From Monilinia fructicola (lineage: Eukaryota > Ascomycota > Leotiomycetes > Helotiales > Sclerotiniaceae): a DNA stretch of 64,000 bases. A program made the position numbers and the translations under genes. Location of the stretch: contig VICG01000006.1 of the NCBI GenBank assembly GCA_008692225.1, positions 625,501-689,500 of the forward strand. The letters run 5' to 3'. The notes under the pieces were generated by a model. The model saw only the letters and a program-made list of their open reading frames with translations. It did not search any database and was not told where the DNA came from. Position 1 is the first letter of the stretch, and each line of letters opens with the position of its first letter. This document shows, piece by piece, positions 24,430 through 36,717 of this stretch.

Positions 24430-27145
24430 GATTAGATTGCTTTATCGTACTCTGCGTTCTTCGAACGTCCAAGTTATTTATTATGATGGTTTGCACACAG
24501 AGAAGTCTATGTAATCTATGCAGTCCTTGCAACATATATGATGTATCGATTTTCAGTTTAGACCGAAAGAGGTACGCTTGTTTTGATATGTGCAGTCTGT
24601 GCATCTGACTTACAGACAAGTATTCAAGCTAGTTCCCGAGTTGAGCAATTCAAATATAGTCTTTTGGAATTTAAGGGTAGCTCAAGCTACTCAATGGTTA
24701 ACTCCACCAATCATCGTTCCATTGTTGTGGTCTCAGTATCTGCAGAGAAATAGGGCTGCTGTACGTAGTATGTGAACGCCATGGTCCATGCAACAAGTTA
24801 AATCCACCAGGAAGTCTTGCCATTTGAAGGTCTGGGGGTTTCAACCGAGTATTGAAATATCCCACAACGGTATTTGAGGGACAAGCCGCCATTCATTCAA
24901 CCATTCATGATCTGTACCTTCACTTGACGTTTTCAAATTAACAAATCATATACTTATGATTTTTCTACAAATAGCACCGATTTGTCTAGACGAATCGAAG
25001 GCAAAAAGTTGATCGACTAGACATTCTCACAAAAACGATGAAGTTATAAACTCTAATGCCAAGACCAGAGGAAAACCCCGCATATGATTCTAGACGCCCA
25101 TCCAATTAACTGGTGGCTTTCAATGCTATAATCGAAGTTTAAAATCATCCTAGTAGCCGATCCGTCGATCACCAATCATAAGTAGCCGATCGGAGATAAA
25201 GCTGGCGTATTCGTCTCCGGCTGCATGGAAATCTCCGTTACACATAACTTTTCAACCTTTACTCACGAAAGAAATTGGTCAAATAAATCTCACTAGGATG
25301 AAAACTGGAAAGGAATGCAAACCGTATTAAGCATCTCCGCGTACATGCTTCCTTCCTTCCTTCCTCCTTCCCTTCAAAATCAAGCATAAATGGAGAAAAG
25401 GGTATTACTGCCGACCCGCAACGCTCTGACTTGACGAATAAAGGTAATTTTTTATGTCCTGGAAACATCAGTAGCTACATTCCCATCGTGCAACAAACGA
25501 GTCCAAAAGTTCATGGAATAAAAAGCATTGTGGTAGTACGATGAGTGATACTAGGTTGAAGCTTCAAAATGATTTGCATTCTTTTAAAATGGAGGAGAAA
25601 CAGAACTTGTGCACGGAGCTTTACTAAAAGCTACTGTAGATTCGCCTAGAGCCTTGGAACTTAGAGCTAAACAAAGCTAAGGCGCTAAACCGTGCTAGCA
25701 CACACGTGATCGAGTCCTCGCCTCTTGTCGATATAGAGAACTTCTTTGCGAGGGATTGAGTTGGACTTCCAATCTCAGCAGGGGGATATCAGGAACTTTT
25801 TACCAAATTCAGTCTTAGCAGAGACCAATCCCTATCTTGTACTTTTTCGGACTAATGTCTTGTCTGTCGAAAGAGAAGAGGCTTTTTGTATCGTATGCTC
25901 ATGACACGGTATATATGAGCATGCCGTTTAGACTCCAGCTTATCCATGCTCAAAACTTTCGCCGGGGACCGTTTCAAATGCCTCCCGCAATATTCTAAAA
26001 AAGAAGTAGTCGTCTCACGGCCGCATATCAAGTACAGTCTTCGATATTGCCCATGACTCGACATCACTGCATCATCGCCCTGTTGATCATAAATCTCTTG
26101 ATCTGTGCCATGGGTAAACTCCAGGTCAACAAAACCAACTCGACACTTATCTTAAACACACTATCCATCAATCCCCTCAATGAAATCCATAAGCCAAACC
26201 CCCTTGATGCAACATCTGCATTCCAACTATGGTTCCAACAATCATGAACAGCACAAAGGACAGTTGAAGATGCATATGCTCAAAACCATGCTTGTACCAG
26301 CGTTTACCAAGAAAATAATAAGCGCACAAAGCCAAGTGGGACTGGGAAATTACCGACGAACCCCCAGCCTCGGTACCAGGCAAGTGGAATATCCAAGAGC
26401 CCCGTATACACGAACTGCCGTGTCAAGTAATCACACGCCTCCTAAAAACTAACCCCAAATCTCATCATACCATCAACCCTTTTTTTTTTGCATCACCCAC
26501 CTATCTTCTCTAACCTCGATCCACGAATCAATTCAGCACAACGGCCATACATCACTCAAATGGCCCATGTCCGAACTTGAAGAGTCATTCATATACATGG
26601 ACTCGGACCTCCTGTTAACAAAGGTAATACTTTACTTAAAAACGCCACTTAACCGTCTATCGAATTTATTTAGGGGTCCACGGGTAGTAATAACAATTCA
26701 CCAAAGCTTTTCATGCTCCCGAAGCCACTTGTACTTCGTGCAATTTTAGATGGATAGATATTTCCTCGTATTAATACTATTTACTAGCTATTGTATGATA
26801 TGATATGATTGGTCGATTCTATCAAAGACCCCTTTCTACCGATAATATGTGGCCAAGGCAAACCAGCACCAAGCTAGATGTTGAGCCGTTTTGACATACT
26901 GGGTAACCCATTCCTATATCCCCCATACGCACTTTTTTGGGTAGCACTCCTGGATCCATCCATCCAGCCAAATGATTTCAGCAGGGAGATAAAATGTAAT
27001 TGGATGAACGTTCAGGTATCTCAAATGATTAAAAAAATGTAATTCCCTCCCATCTCCAGGCCCATCCGTATACACACTTTAGCAACCAAAGCAAACGCCA
27101 CCAGCCGGCCTATTTCGAAACCATGTAGAGATTTTCGAACCTGGC
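24430..27145. other. Gene-poor stretch with one possible membrane-protein remnant
   Basis: 2.7 kb between the Pth11-like gene and SCC2. Apart from the candidate at 26177-26431, nothing coding is supported. A T9-10 run occurs near 26480. Confidence 0.45.
26177..26431 (-). pseudogene. Possible fragment of a membrane protein (unidentified)
   Basis: Two minus-strand frames overlap here and read as one protein-like stretch. The first carries EACDYLTRQF, then a segment with DIPLAWYRGWGFV, from about 26431, preceded by a TTTTTAG acceptor. The second ends at 26177 with CAYYFLGKRWYKHGFEHMH and a hydrophobic helix (FVLFMIVGTIVGM). A one-base shift around 26330-26350 would join them. I do not recognise the family. 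No start exon was found, so this may be a relic or a gene with unseen upstream exons. Low certainty. Confidence 0.3.
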
Positions 27146-30100
27146 TTATTCCCATTCAACAACAACACCATCATCATCATCATTGCGCTCGACACTTGCT
27201 CTCTTCCCGGAACCGGAAGTCGAGCCCTTAGGTCTGCCTCTACCCCGAGGAATCGAACTGGATCTGGCTCTTTTTTTTTCGGCCTCCTACAGTTCCGTTG
27301 GCACCGGCCTTTCTCTTGCGGCCTCTTCCACTGCTACCCGGCGGACCTGGTGTTGTATCTTCATCATCACTAGGTGTACTCATTCTTGTTCTGTCGTCGA
27401 CTTCATCATTTTCCACCGAGACCTTGAAGTCATGATCTACATTAAGTAGTTCCACGAATGCTCGACATTGCTGTTCCATTTTTTCCTCGGACTCGTAGCT
27501 AGTCATCCTGATACAGACCTCGCCCCAGAATTTATCCCCAGTAACACTTGGGACCTTTACCGGAGCTCGATTGAGTTCTTTAGTTGCGCCTTTAATTTTG
27601 CCTTCTCTGTTCATTAATCCAAATTGTCGACGAAGATAGGTACGAGCCTCCCACAAATTCGTAAGCATGATTGAAACTGCCGTCAGTTGTTGTAGGCGCA
27701 CTGAATCGCGCTTTGGTTCTTCTTGGTGAACCTGGCCATTTGCATCGGTTACATTTGCTGGTTGATCGAGACTGATGTGAAGAATCTCTGTCTCAATTGC
27801 ATGAGCAATACCCGTACCTGTAGCGGTAACTAGTTTCTCCATCGAATTGATAGTTGACAACAATTCATCGACAGTTTGGTATTCGAAAAAAAGCTAAATT
27901 CTCAATGATGAACTGTGCAAAATCCAGATGATGTGGTAGATCTTCAATAGAATCGAGTTTGGCAGGGTCAAAATTGATTCGAGAGCATAAACTATCAAAC
28001 AACTTCTTTCGGTTCTTGACTTTGCTAATCTTCATAATTTCAATCATCATCCAGAGTTTTGAAGTGAAAGGATTTAGTGTCGCGCCATGAGTATCTTTAA
28101 CCACATCTCTTTGGTATGCGTATGCAGCGAGTACTGCTCGCATATATTCTTTTTCGAGAATGGTCTCATGCTTCTCATGAAGAGCTTTATGTTCCCGGAA
28201 TGCAATATCGGCAATCTTGCTAGTAGGTGATGTTTCAAGAGCAATAAGAGTACAGGCAGTCTCCTTGGGATGAACAAGACCTTGTCTATTGATGCTGGCC
28301 ACAACTTCTGCCGCAAGAAGGGCTTCCTTGTCTTGGCTACCAAGCGCAATGCGAGCAATGTCCTTCAAGAATCTCTGAGCAATATCCAATGCGACACCGT
28401 CACCTTGACTGCCGCCCATCACGCCTAACTTTGCCTTCGAATCTGTACCTGTTCCAACAGCACCATCATCGCTTTCCTCGGAACGCTTCTCTTCTATTGA
28501 AAGATATTCTTTAAAAGCTCTCATCACAATTGTTTCAAGTTCCAAATCCTGATCGCTAAACACCTGGATGAAGGTTGTATAAACATTGGCGGCTGAAAAA
28601 TTCTTTGGCCAAGACTGACAAACCATACCCATTGCATCCAGGGCATGTTTCCTCACTTCCATGGGTTGAGAAGGTGTTGAAAATGGAGCAAATGTGTCGA
28701 CCATCAGTTTCGAAACAGAGGTGCCTTTCATATTTGGGAACTCCTTTTCCTTAAAAACTTGATGTTGAGGATCTAGGTCGCAGTGCTTACCACACATACC
28801 ACAAATAAGTAGAAGCTTTGTCAATTTCTTAACAAAATCAGCTCGTTTTGGATCATTCAAGTCGATGCTTCTCATCTTATGAATACCAGCCAAACTAGAC
28901 AACACCACTCTTGTTAAGTTGTGATAGTCATCGAGAACGCTGCTAATAATCCACAAACACGCAACAATGTCGTCCAAGATAGATTTAGGACTGCGTGTCA
29001 TAGTTGGCAAGAGATCTTTTCTAATCGCGGTGAGAAATCCATGTTGAACCTTAGGTAAGCTTGGAAGAACATAACGAAATATGACAACAACTGAGCGATA
29101 AATAGCAGCCTCATCACCACCGCCGACATTTGATACATACGGCTGCAACAATTGAATTTGATCCGCCGTAAATAAATTCGGATTGGATTTTGCAAATATA
29201 GTGAGCACATCCAAAGCATCCCGAGCATTTGGTGCATCAGAATCTTCGGAAGCTGGATTGTCAATAATTGTTTCAAACATGGCCGCAACGAGAGCCTTGC
29301 AGACTTTAAAATTGGCGTCGGGGTATTTCGACTTTGGTGAAAGGAGATTCTGGAGTACTTTGTCTAGGACACTTGAAGTGCCATTCTGACGCTGAGCAGT
29401 CTTGATAATCAAAGTAACGTGATCCGAAATGGCAAGTCGTGCTTGCACTGATGTATCCTCAGATCCTGTTACCTTGTAGAAAGGCAACATCCAAACTTCC
29501 TCAATTGTAGTTCGTGCTAATTCCTGTACACCATCATCAAGATCAGTGACTCTGTATAAGATAGCATCAGCGATCGATGCCCGAACATCTTTGTTGGTAT
29601 TGTTCAGGTAAATATCTTTCAGAAGTTTCATGGCTCGCTTTCGAACCCCAACTCCGCTATCATTAACACGGTGGAGAATACTGGGTGTCATCTCCACCTC
29701 AAGAGCGGGTCTCAATGAAATACATTTCCCAATAAGACCCAAAGCCGAATCCCTCACACCGACTGAAGGATCGTTTGAGCATCTTAAGATCATTTGCTTG
29801 GCAGTAGGTTCTCGATCAAGAATCGTTGGATCTGTTTCCAAAACCTGATGAACACTCTTCAAACTCTTACTTCTGACGGTAGCTTGTTCACTGAACATTG
29901 ATCGAAGCAAGATATCGAGCACACGAGTGAAGGACTTGCAAAAGGTCGAATGTAATAACGTTAATGAGTATGCAAGACGGGCATGGCTGGGGTCAACTGA
30001 GCCGTAACCATGCTCTGTAGAGAACCATCCCTTATCCGTGATCATCATCCTCAACCGGTATGCAGTCTTACCGTAATTCTCTTCGATGCGCTCATGATCA

Positions 30101-32947
30101 GGATCATCGTCGAGGATGTTATCATATTCAGTTGATAATTTTGAGGCCCATTCGGCAATCAAGAGAGAAACGCTGCTGGTCAATTGAGAGTCGGTAAAGC
30201 ACCGGTCTTCCATGAAGTCTAGACAAATGGAGTAAGGTCCACCCCATGTCAAAACCTCGTGAATGTTTGCTTCGTTCTTTAATGATTCCTCGACCATCCT
30301 CGAAAGGATCTGTTCCATACGGCCATCTCGATTTTCGAGTGAAGCGGCAGTCTTTCGAACGTGAGAGTGCAATTCTGAGATTGCCGCGCCCATTGAACCC
30401 AGCAAATCTAAAGCCATATTCTTCGCGGGGGCAGGGGTTTTGTCTGCTTCGGCCAGTTGGACCATCTTGAACAGAAAGAGTCGTAAAAGTAGCTCAGCGG
30501 CAGGCCAATCTGTTGAATTCAAACACGTAATAAAGTCTTCAACAAATAGATCCAAGAGGTTTCGGTATGGTGTATCGCCATTTTTCGTAGATTTGATCGC
30601 TCTGCTAACAATGAAGTTAACTACATATCCTGTATTTTGTATCGCGCTGTCCAGTAATGGAGCTCCGCAGTCCTTGAGCTCTTGAATTGCTGTGACATTC
30701 TGTTCAATTGCACGCTTTTCTGTGTCATATCGTCGACGGTTATTTGAGTCATCGACGCCATTCTCTCGGCCCTCATCATCACCGTTGAGAGCGTCCTGTG
30801 CCTTAAGTCTTCGTTTCTCTTTTGCATCGTCCGTCTTGCTGGCGCTTGTTTGAATTAGCTTCATGATTAATGCCGAGACAAGTTGGATGCTTCCACCATC
30901 CGCTAATTTGAATTGGCGAGCACTTTGTTTGGAAACAGGGAGCTTCTCCAATGACGTCAGAATCTCATTGAAAATCTCAGCTCTCTCCTTTGGGTTGTTG
31001 TTGAACACTTGCGCAAGGACGTCCATTGCTACTACTCGTAGATTGTCAAATTTAGAGATACCAAGTATAGAGTCTTTTTCCGCGTGAGCATTCTCAACAA
31101 AGATCAATTTAGAAGTTGCAAATTCAAGGCTGTTAATGACAGTCTCAGAAAGATCGATATTGGCCACGAGAATTGCCATGAGCGACAAAAGGCGTCGACA
31201 TTGGGCGAGTAGATTAATGATAACTTTCTTTTGAGCAGATAAAAGCTTGAACAATGTCGAAGTCGATCCTGTACTACGCATTTCCACAATTGGGATCATG
31301 AAACTCTCCATGATATTCTTCAAGGCATTCAGTGCGGATTGAATGACATCTTCTGAGTACAGCTGCTTTTCGTCCCGCCCACCAGCCATAAGTCTGAGTG
31401 AGGTACGAGCAGATTTTATTCCAAGTTCGGCATGGGCAATCTGTAAAAACAAAGTCTCAACATCTGATTCACTCATTTCCTCATCAATCTTCAAATCAAG
31501 CGTTTCGGTCTCTTTCAAAGCAGCTTCAGACAACTTTTGTATGCGAATTAAATCATCCAGAGGAACTTGTTTAAACCGGCCAACCTCAATAATTCTATTC
31601 AAGAGGCCTTCAAGCCTCGTTTGAGGATTAGCCGCAAGGCCGATTCCTTCATTGGTCGAAATAAAGAAATTGTTGGAAACATCGGTGTCTGGCTGAAATT
31701 GATTTTCGGATTCAAAAATATCTTGGAGGTATTCTCGTAGGTTTCGCACAGCAATTTCGGCCTTCTGTCTTTGGTCGATTACCCCAGATACATTCCCCTC
31801 ATATTCATCAGAGCCTGCTCGTTTTCGTTTCCTAGCAGGGCTCTCGGGGGAGTCCGGAAGAGCTTCTACAACTTTATAATCTTCGGGTCGGATTTGAGAT
31901 TGTGGTATGATGACGGATATACCCAATTGTGACGATGAAGGTGGAAGATTTTGAGTCTGTTGTTCACTTTGAGCAGTGGCCGGTGCAGCTCGTAATGGGG
32001 GAAGGATAGGTGCTTGGGAATGAGATGACTGAGGAATGGTTTTCGAGATGTGTGGATTTGGTATGGGATCTGTGATTTGTTTGTAAACTGTCGCAGGTGC
32101 CTTTGGCAGAGGGATTTCAACCGCAATTTGCAACTTTGGCCTAGGAGTGGCATTCGCATACTCGGCAGCAGGCTTGGTAGTAATAGCTTCTGGGAATATA
32201 GTAGCGTTTGCATTCGCATTGTGAGCCTGCAGATTCGTATTCACATAGCTACTGCTTGGGGTTCTCGACTTCGTCTGGGAATGGGACTGGGATTTAGTCC
32301 TCTGCTTCTGGACTTTGTGCCTCATATTTGGCGCTTCTGAACATTCCGGTGTTCTATATTTCACCTTTGTTGAGTCATATAACATTTGCGCAAATGGTGA
32401 AAGATTTGGTTTCAGAGGGGCATAATCGGGGGTTGATGCGATCTTTGGTCCGATCTTGAAGTTACTTTTTTGTTTGTTAGTTGGATCAAGTTATTGAGCC
32501 AAGATTGAACTTACTATTCTATATGATCCTCTGGTTTTAGCAATTTCCCCAGGTCTTTCAAAGTTTTTTGTAGACGCTGTGAGGTCTGGTAAGGATTTAT
32601 CGCATCGGCGTTCAAACTTTCGAGACTCTCTCTGCCCTGCTGACGCTCTGAAGCATTTGGAAATAATGAAGAAGAAGAACCAAGTCCTATAGTAGGCAAA
32701 GGGATAATATCTGTAAATTCAGTCTTGTTAGCAAGATTAATAATAGTGTTTCGGGAAAGGCGTAAAGGTGAAAGGAGATATGTGAAGTACCAGAATTGAA
32801 GGGAACGACGGAGGAAAAGGGCGAATAGGGAAGAGCTTCGTCAACAGTGAATGGTCGTGGTCTCATTTGACGACTTTCTCTGGAGGAAGACGCTCCATTT
32901 GATCCAGTATGGCCGTTGTAGTAGCCATACCCATTGCTTCCATCCAT
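27146..32947 (-). CDS. SCC2: Cohesin loader Scc2 (Mis4/NIPBL family), with two homopolymer frame breaks
   Basis: Large HEAT-repeat subunit of the Scc2-Scc4 complex, which loads cohesin on chromosomes. Exons: 32947..32791, 32710..32515 and 32464..27146. Introns of 80 and 50 bp; the second ends in AAAAAAG and makes the junction EYNFKIGPK. Corrected length is 1889 aa, as expected for fungal Scc2/Mis4. The N-terminal third is disordered, Pro/Ser/Gln-rich, with a KRKRAG basic patch. The HEAT body has the NNNPKERAEIFNEIL cohesin-loader segment, LEDRCFTDSQL-like and RSMFSEQATVRSKSLKSVH repeats, and the C-terminal IENLAFFEYQT helix. Two breaks: a 7-base A run on the + strand (27886-27892) and a 9-base T run (27271-27279), each one base too long. 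The tail after the second break is basic, AT-hook-like (RGRGRPKG), and ends in VVVEWE. Between them 4.5 kb is uninterrupted. Confidence 0.93.
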
Positions 32948-33373
32948 GGTGAGTGTATTCAATCTGGTTTATGGCGTGGGGGAAAGGCCGAGGAATCGTA
33001 GAGGTATGTTTAAGAATTAACGGCCAAATAGAATTAATTATGTGACCATATTGTTATAACGCATCAAGCCGTTATCCGTCATGCATACCGGTCTTCCTTC
33101 CAAAGAAAACAAATGTTGTCGTCGACAAGCAGAACTTCATTCACACTATTGAAAGATTGATTGAATGAATATTAGTACTGTAGCCGTCTGTCAGTAGCCT
33201 TGCGCTAATCTTCCCATTGGATGGCTCTCATTAGCGCGACTTTTTGCCTTTTCGTCTTTTAGGCGTTGGCGTTGGCGTTGCAAGCATAGGTAGAAATTTA
33301 TTTTCGGGGAACACCAAAATCTTCAAAACCTCCACAATCCAATCAATATACATACCCAGAGAGTAACTTCAAA
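32948..33373. promoter_or_regulatory. Shared upstream region of divergent SCC2 and RPA12
   Basis: 426 bp separate the two divergent ATGs. I see no gene. A GGCGTTGGCGTTGGCGTTG triplet repeat lies at about 33262-33280. A promoter role is inferred from position. Confidence 0.4.
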
Positions 33374-33867
33374 ATGTCTGCAGTTGGATCATTAGTATTT
33401 TGTACAGATTGTGGCAATCTGTTGGAAAGTTCTACTGGTAACAAGAATACCATCTTAACATGCGATTGTTGTGGTGCAGAAAATAAAGGTATGCGCATTT
33501 GTCTCGTCTTGTTTTCCTAAGATTGTCAAAAGTCGTTGGTACTAATCAAACTGTACGTCTAGATACTGCTTCGAAAACAATCATAACTAGAACGAAGGAA
33601 GCTTCATTTCCCTCAGTATTGCGACAGAAGAGATCGGTTGTTCAAACCGTAGAGAAGGCTGATTACGATAGTCAAGCAATGAGCAAAACACCATGCCCAG
33701 AATGCGGCGCAAAGGAGGTTAGATTTACGGCGGTACAATTGAGAAGTGCAGATGAAGGAAGTACTATTTTCTACAATTGTACTTGTGGTCACAAGTAAGT
33801 TTACAATTGCTGGATACCATTCTTTCTTAAAATACTGACCTGTTGTAGGTGGACCGAAAACAATTGA
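33374..33867 (+). CDS. RPA12: RNA polymerase I subunit Rpa12
   Basis: Small zinc-ribbon subunit of Pol I (TFIIS-like), needed for RNA cleavage and termination in rDNA transcription. Exons 33374..33488, 33563..33794 and 33849..33867; introns of 74 bp (GTATGC, branch ACTAAT, CTAG) and 54 bp (GTAAGT, branch TACTGAC, GTAG). Product 121 aa, close to yeast Rpa12 (125). The N-terminal ribbon is FCTDCGN...CDCCGAENK. The C-terminal ribbon starts CPECGAKE and has the catalytic-hairpin motif QLRSADEGSTIFYNC, ending CTCGHKWTENN. The last Cys pair is C-x-C rather than C-x-x-C as in yeast. The final exon encodes only the last five residues, WTENN, after the split Lys codon. Confidence 0.94.
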
Positions 33868-34053
33868 GTTCCGACACATGGCGTACAGCGATGTTATTTC
33901 ACGATTTACGAATCGCATATCATTTGGAAAGGTGGACTTTGTATCCAGAGTTTGGTAGGAAATAATTGCAATATTTTAATGGCCCAAGCACTTTGGCACC
34001 AGCCGTCTATTTAAATCAAATACGGACGAAGATATCTTTGAACTTATAAGCAA

Positions 34054-35216
34054 TTACACTGCAGCGATAGGCAGCTTCTCTGGGATTAACGCATACTCGG
34101 TCTCCCCATTCTTCTCAAATTCCGCCATATCCAAGGCAACGATCACACTATCCCTCACGACCTGGTCCTTATCATGCAAGAACTTCTTGAGCGTATCCTC
34201 AACACCTTCTTCGTCACCCAAGCTTCCCAAAGCCTCGGCCGCCTCGTGTCTGACCATACTGGCCTCCTCTAAATTACTGAGGGATCCTGTAAGAGCAGGG
34301 ATGGATGCTGGGTGGGATAATTGTCCGAAAACGAAGGCAATTTCATGTCTGAAAAGCGCGGATGGATCATGGAGACCTTTTGCCAAAGCAAGAATAGCAG
34401 GAACGGCAGTGGGAAGATCAGGAGGAGATGCAAGATCTCGTAGACCAAACATTGCTCTGTATCGTATAAATAGAGGAGTTTTGGTATCTAACAAGGTTTG
34501 CTCGAGTTTCTCTATTGAATGTGATTCTGAATTTGCTTCTGCGGTTGGTGGAGCTGGGTCGATTGATGCGAAATCTCTGTGATCGCAAGAATTGTCAATG
34601 ATGATATTCAGAAAATCTCGAGCATTCAGTATCAGAACTCTCCCTGCATGACTAAAGAGTATTTCGCCCCTCTGCCGTGCGCATATACCTGCACTTCTGT
34701 AACAAATGAAAGTTTCACTCACGATTGACGCAACTTCTCTGCCTTGCCCGCATCTGAATGTTCCCACTCAATTCTCTCAACACTCAACTCACATGTCTGG
34801 CTCACCTCAGGCGGCTCAGTAGTATCATCCCTTCTCTCTCTAAGTAACTCGAGACAATCTCTATCACCCAAGGCACCCAGCGCCTCGGCAGCCTCATGTC
34901 TAACCATACTATCCTCATCCCGATTCTCCAGTACTCCTCTCAAATATTTAGAACTCTCAAGATTTCTAGTCTGGCCCAAGCAGTACGCAAGTTCATGCTT
35001 CAAGAGCGCAGAAGGAGAAGCAAATGCAGCGGCAATAGCTTCGATGGCGGGAATATTGGAAGGAGATGATGGGGTACAGGCGAGATGTTTGAGAGAAAAG
35101 AGAGCACGGAAACGGAGAGCGAGTGGACTACTTTCCGAACAGAGTGTTTTGCGCAGGGTGTTGACAGTAACATCTGCGGACTCCTCTGGCGCAGGAGAGG
35201 TTGCTGATGGGGCCAT
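34054..35216 (-). CDS. LIA1: Deoxyhypusine hydroxylase (DOHH)
   Basis: Fe-dependent HEAT-repeat monooxygenase that completes hypusine on eIF5A; cytosolic. Exon 1 is 35216..34723; intron 34722..34577 (146 bp, GTGAGT...ACAG); exon 2 is 34576..34054. Product 338 aa (yeast Lia1 is 325). The paired His-Glu metal-binding motifs of the two half-proteins are all visible: [11 protein letters not shown] and [11 protein letters not shown] in the first half, [11 protein letters not shown] and [11 protein letters not shown] in the second. The linker region contains [10 protein letters not shown] at the exon junction. The C-terminal helix ([13 protein letters not shown]) is normal. The frame is clean. The gene is tail-to-tail with RPA12 (186 bp apart). 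Confidence 0.95.
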
Positions 35217-35654
35217 CTTGATAGATTTCTTGTATATGATTGTATATGGTGCTTTTGGTAACGATGTTTCAATTTCTGAGAAATAAAAAAGGCAGTAGTG
35301 AAGAATGAATCAGTTACTATTTGTAAATGTCAATTATGGCATATGGCACATGCGAAGTCTCCAAAAACTGGCCCGCACTAAATTAGAGAAAAAAATAAAA
35401 GTGCGGCCGATCGTGGGGTTTATCATGGATTACATAATATTACCCACGCATCAGAATATGCAGAGTCCTGGGTTCTCGGATATGTGGTTGGTATTCAGGT
35501 AACCTTACTCATTGTCTCATACAAATGAAAAACAAAGTTTGGTATCTTTCTGGATAAGAGGGGAAAGTTCATAGACATGGACAACCAAAAAAAGCAAAAA
35601 AGCGGTTGAGGCTCAGAATCAAACTGAGTAGATAGAATTAACCTTCGTATGAGA
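35217..35654. other. Upstream flank of DOHH, no gene
   Basis: 438 bp between the DOHH start and tRNA-Gln. One 65-codon ORF without features. A run of A residues near 35587-35602 would act as the Pol III terminator T-run for the minus-strand tRNA. Confidence 0.5.
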
Positions 35655-35726
35655 AGGTCGTAATAGGAATCGAACCAATATCTCCGGAATCAGAATCCGA
35701 CGTGCTAACCATTACACCATACAACC
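35655..35726 (-). tRNA. tRNA-Gln (anticodon CTG)
   Basis: 72 nt, no intron. The anticodon loop TTCTGAT between TCGGA and TCCGG gives CTG (reads CAG). The acceptor stem GGTTGTA/TACGACC pairs fully with one G-U. The T-arm contains GGTTCGATTCC. Discriminator T at 35655. Confidence 0.93.
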
Positions 35727-35957
35727 TGTTACTTTGTGGCTGACTGTACCACGAACTAATATATATACCTTTTGCAGCAATAGTAAGTAGAACAGCAGGG
35801 CACATGATCATCTCAAGCTAATCATAACATGAAATCAAATATCCATCCATATGTTCTACTCAGGGTACTCTTCCTCTGACTTAAATTTTGCCAATTAAAT
35901 TATCATACCCAGTTTTCGAAACATACGATCAGTCTACGAGGTGTATAAGCCATAATC

Positions 35958-36500
35958 ATGTGGCTAGGTCAGAACATCAAGCTAACAAGAATATTGATTA
36001 AAACACATCATATGACATCAGTCAAAAAAATCGAAAAGATAACCAAAGCAGCGAAGAAGTTAGACTGTGCTGTATTACTCAAAACTGGAAGGCCACCCGG
36101 AGTCATGCTTGCCGAGGGGGAAGTTGGGAAAGCGGAAGAGTGGTTGGATGTTGTTAAGGTGGGTTCCAAGGTTTGTCTTGAAGCGCTTAAGGTGCACGGC
36201 ATTGCAGTGCAATTGCTTTGGCTGGCAGTAAAGAGATGTTATGAACGTCCCATACTAGACAACGCGGTGGAGATTAGAATGAATGGCTGATTATATTGGG
36301 AGGAACAGAATCTAAGGTATAAAAACTTCGAATTGATGAAGAAAGAGGGGGTGGAGGAGAGGAGGTTGGGTATTCCTGCTGGTAAGGTCAGGCAATTGGA
36401 GAGCTTGAAGGACTATGGGATAGAGGTGGGAAAAGATGAGGTGTTGAGAAAATGGTGGAGGTTACATATGGGGTTTGTAAAGGAAGAGGATGAAGGATGA
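35958..36500 (+). CDS. Small DUF1115-like protein (C-terminal domain of RWDD2-type proteins)
   Basis: Exon 1 is 35958..36158 (67 codons); the intron 36159..36308 (150 bp, GTGGGT...ACAG) joins VVK to NLRYKNFELM; exon 2 is 36309..36500. Product 130 aa. Segments LLKTGRPPGVMLAEGEVGKAEEWLDVVKNLRYK and the later KVRQLESLKDYGIEVGKDEVLRKWW follow the pattern of the DUF1115 domain that sits C-terminal to an RWD domain in RWDD2 proteins: an H-H-M-T/S start, a small-molecule-like G-x-P-G-V-M loop, then the W-L-x-x-V-K-x-L-R-Y-K strand. No RWD domain is visible upstream, so this is either a stand-alone domain protein or the 3' part of a gene whose first exons I could not find. Function unknown. Confidence 0.65.
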
Positions 36501-36717
36501 TGGTATGGGTAGGCTATAGGGGTGGCATGACTTTGTGGAATTCACTGGGACAAGAACCGGAAAAGGGGCTGGGGATAGTCTGGTACGACACTTCGCACCG
36601 GGTGAGCTACTACGATGAGTCACTATTCGTTACTCTATTCAGTACACACTCTCTAACTGTTGGTAAAGGTCCTTTCAAACAAAAGTATCATCGGACAACC
36701 CGAGTGTAAATCCAATT

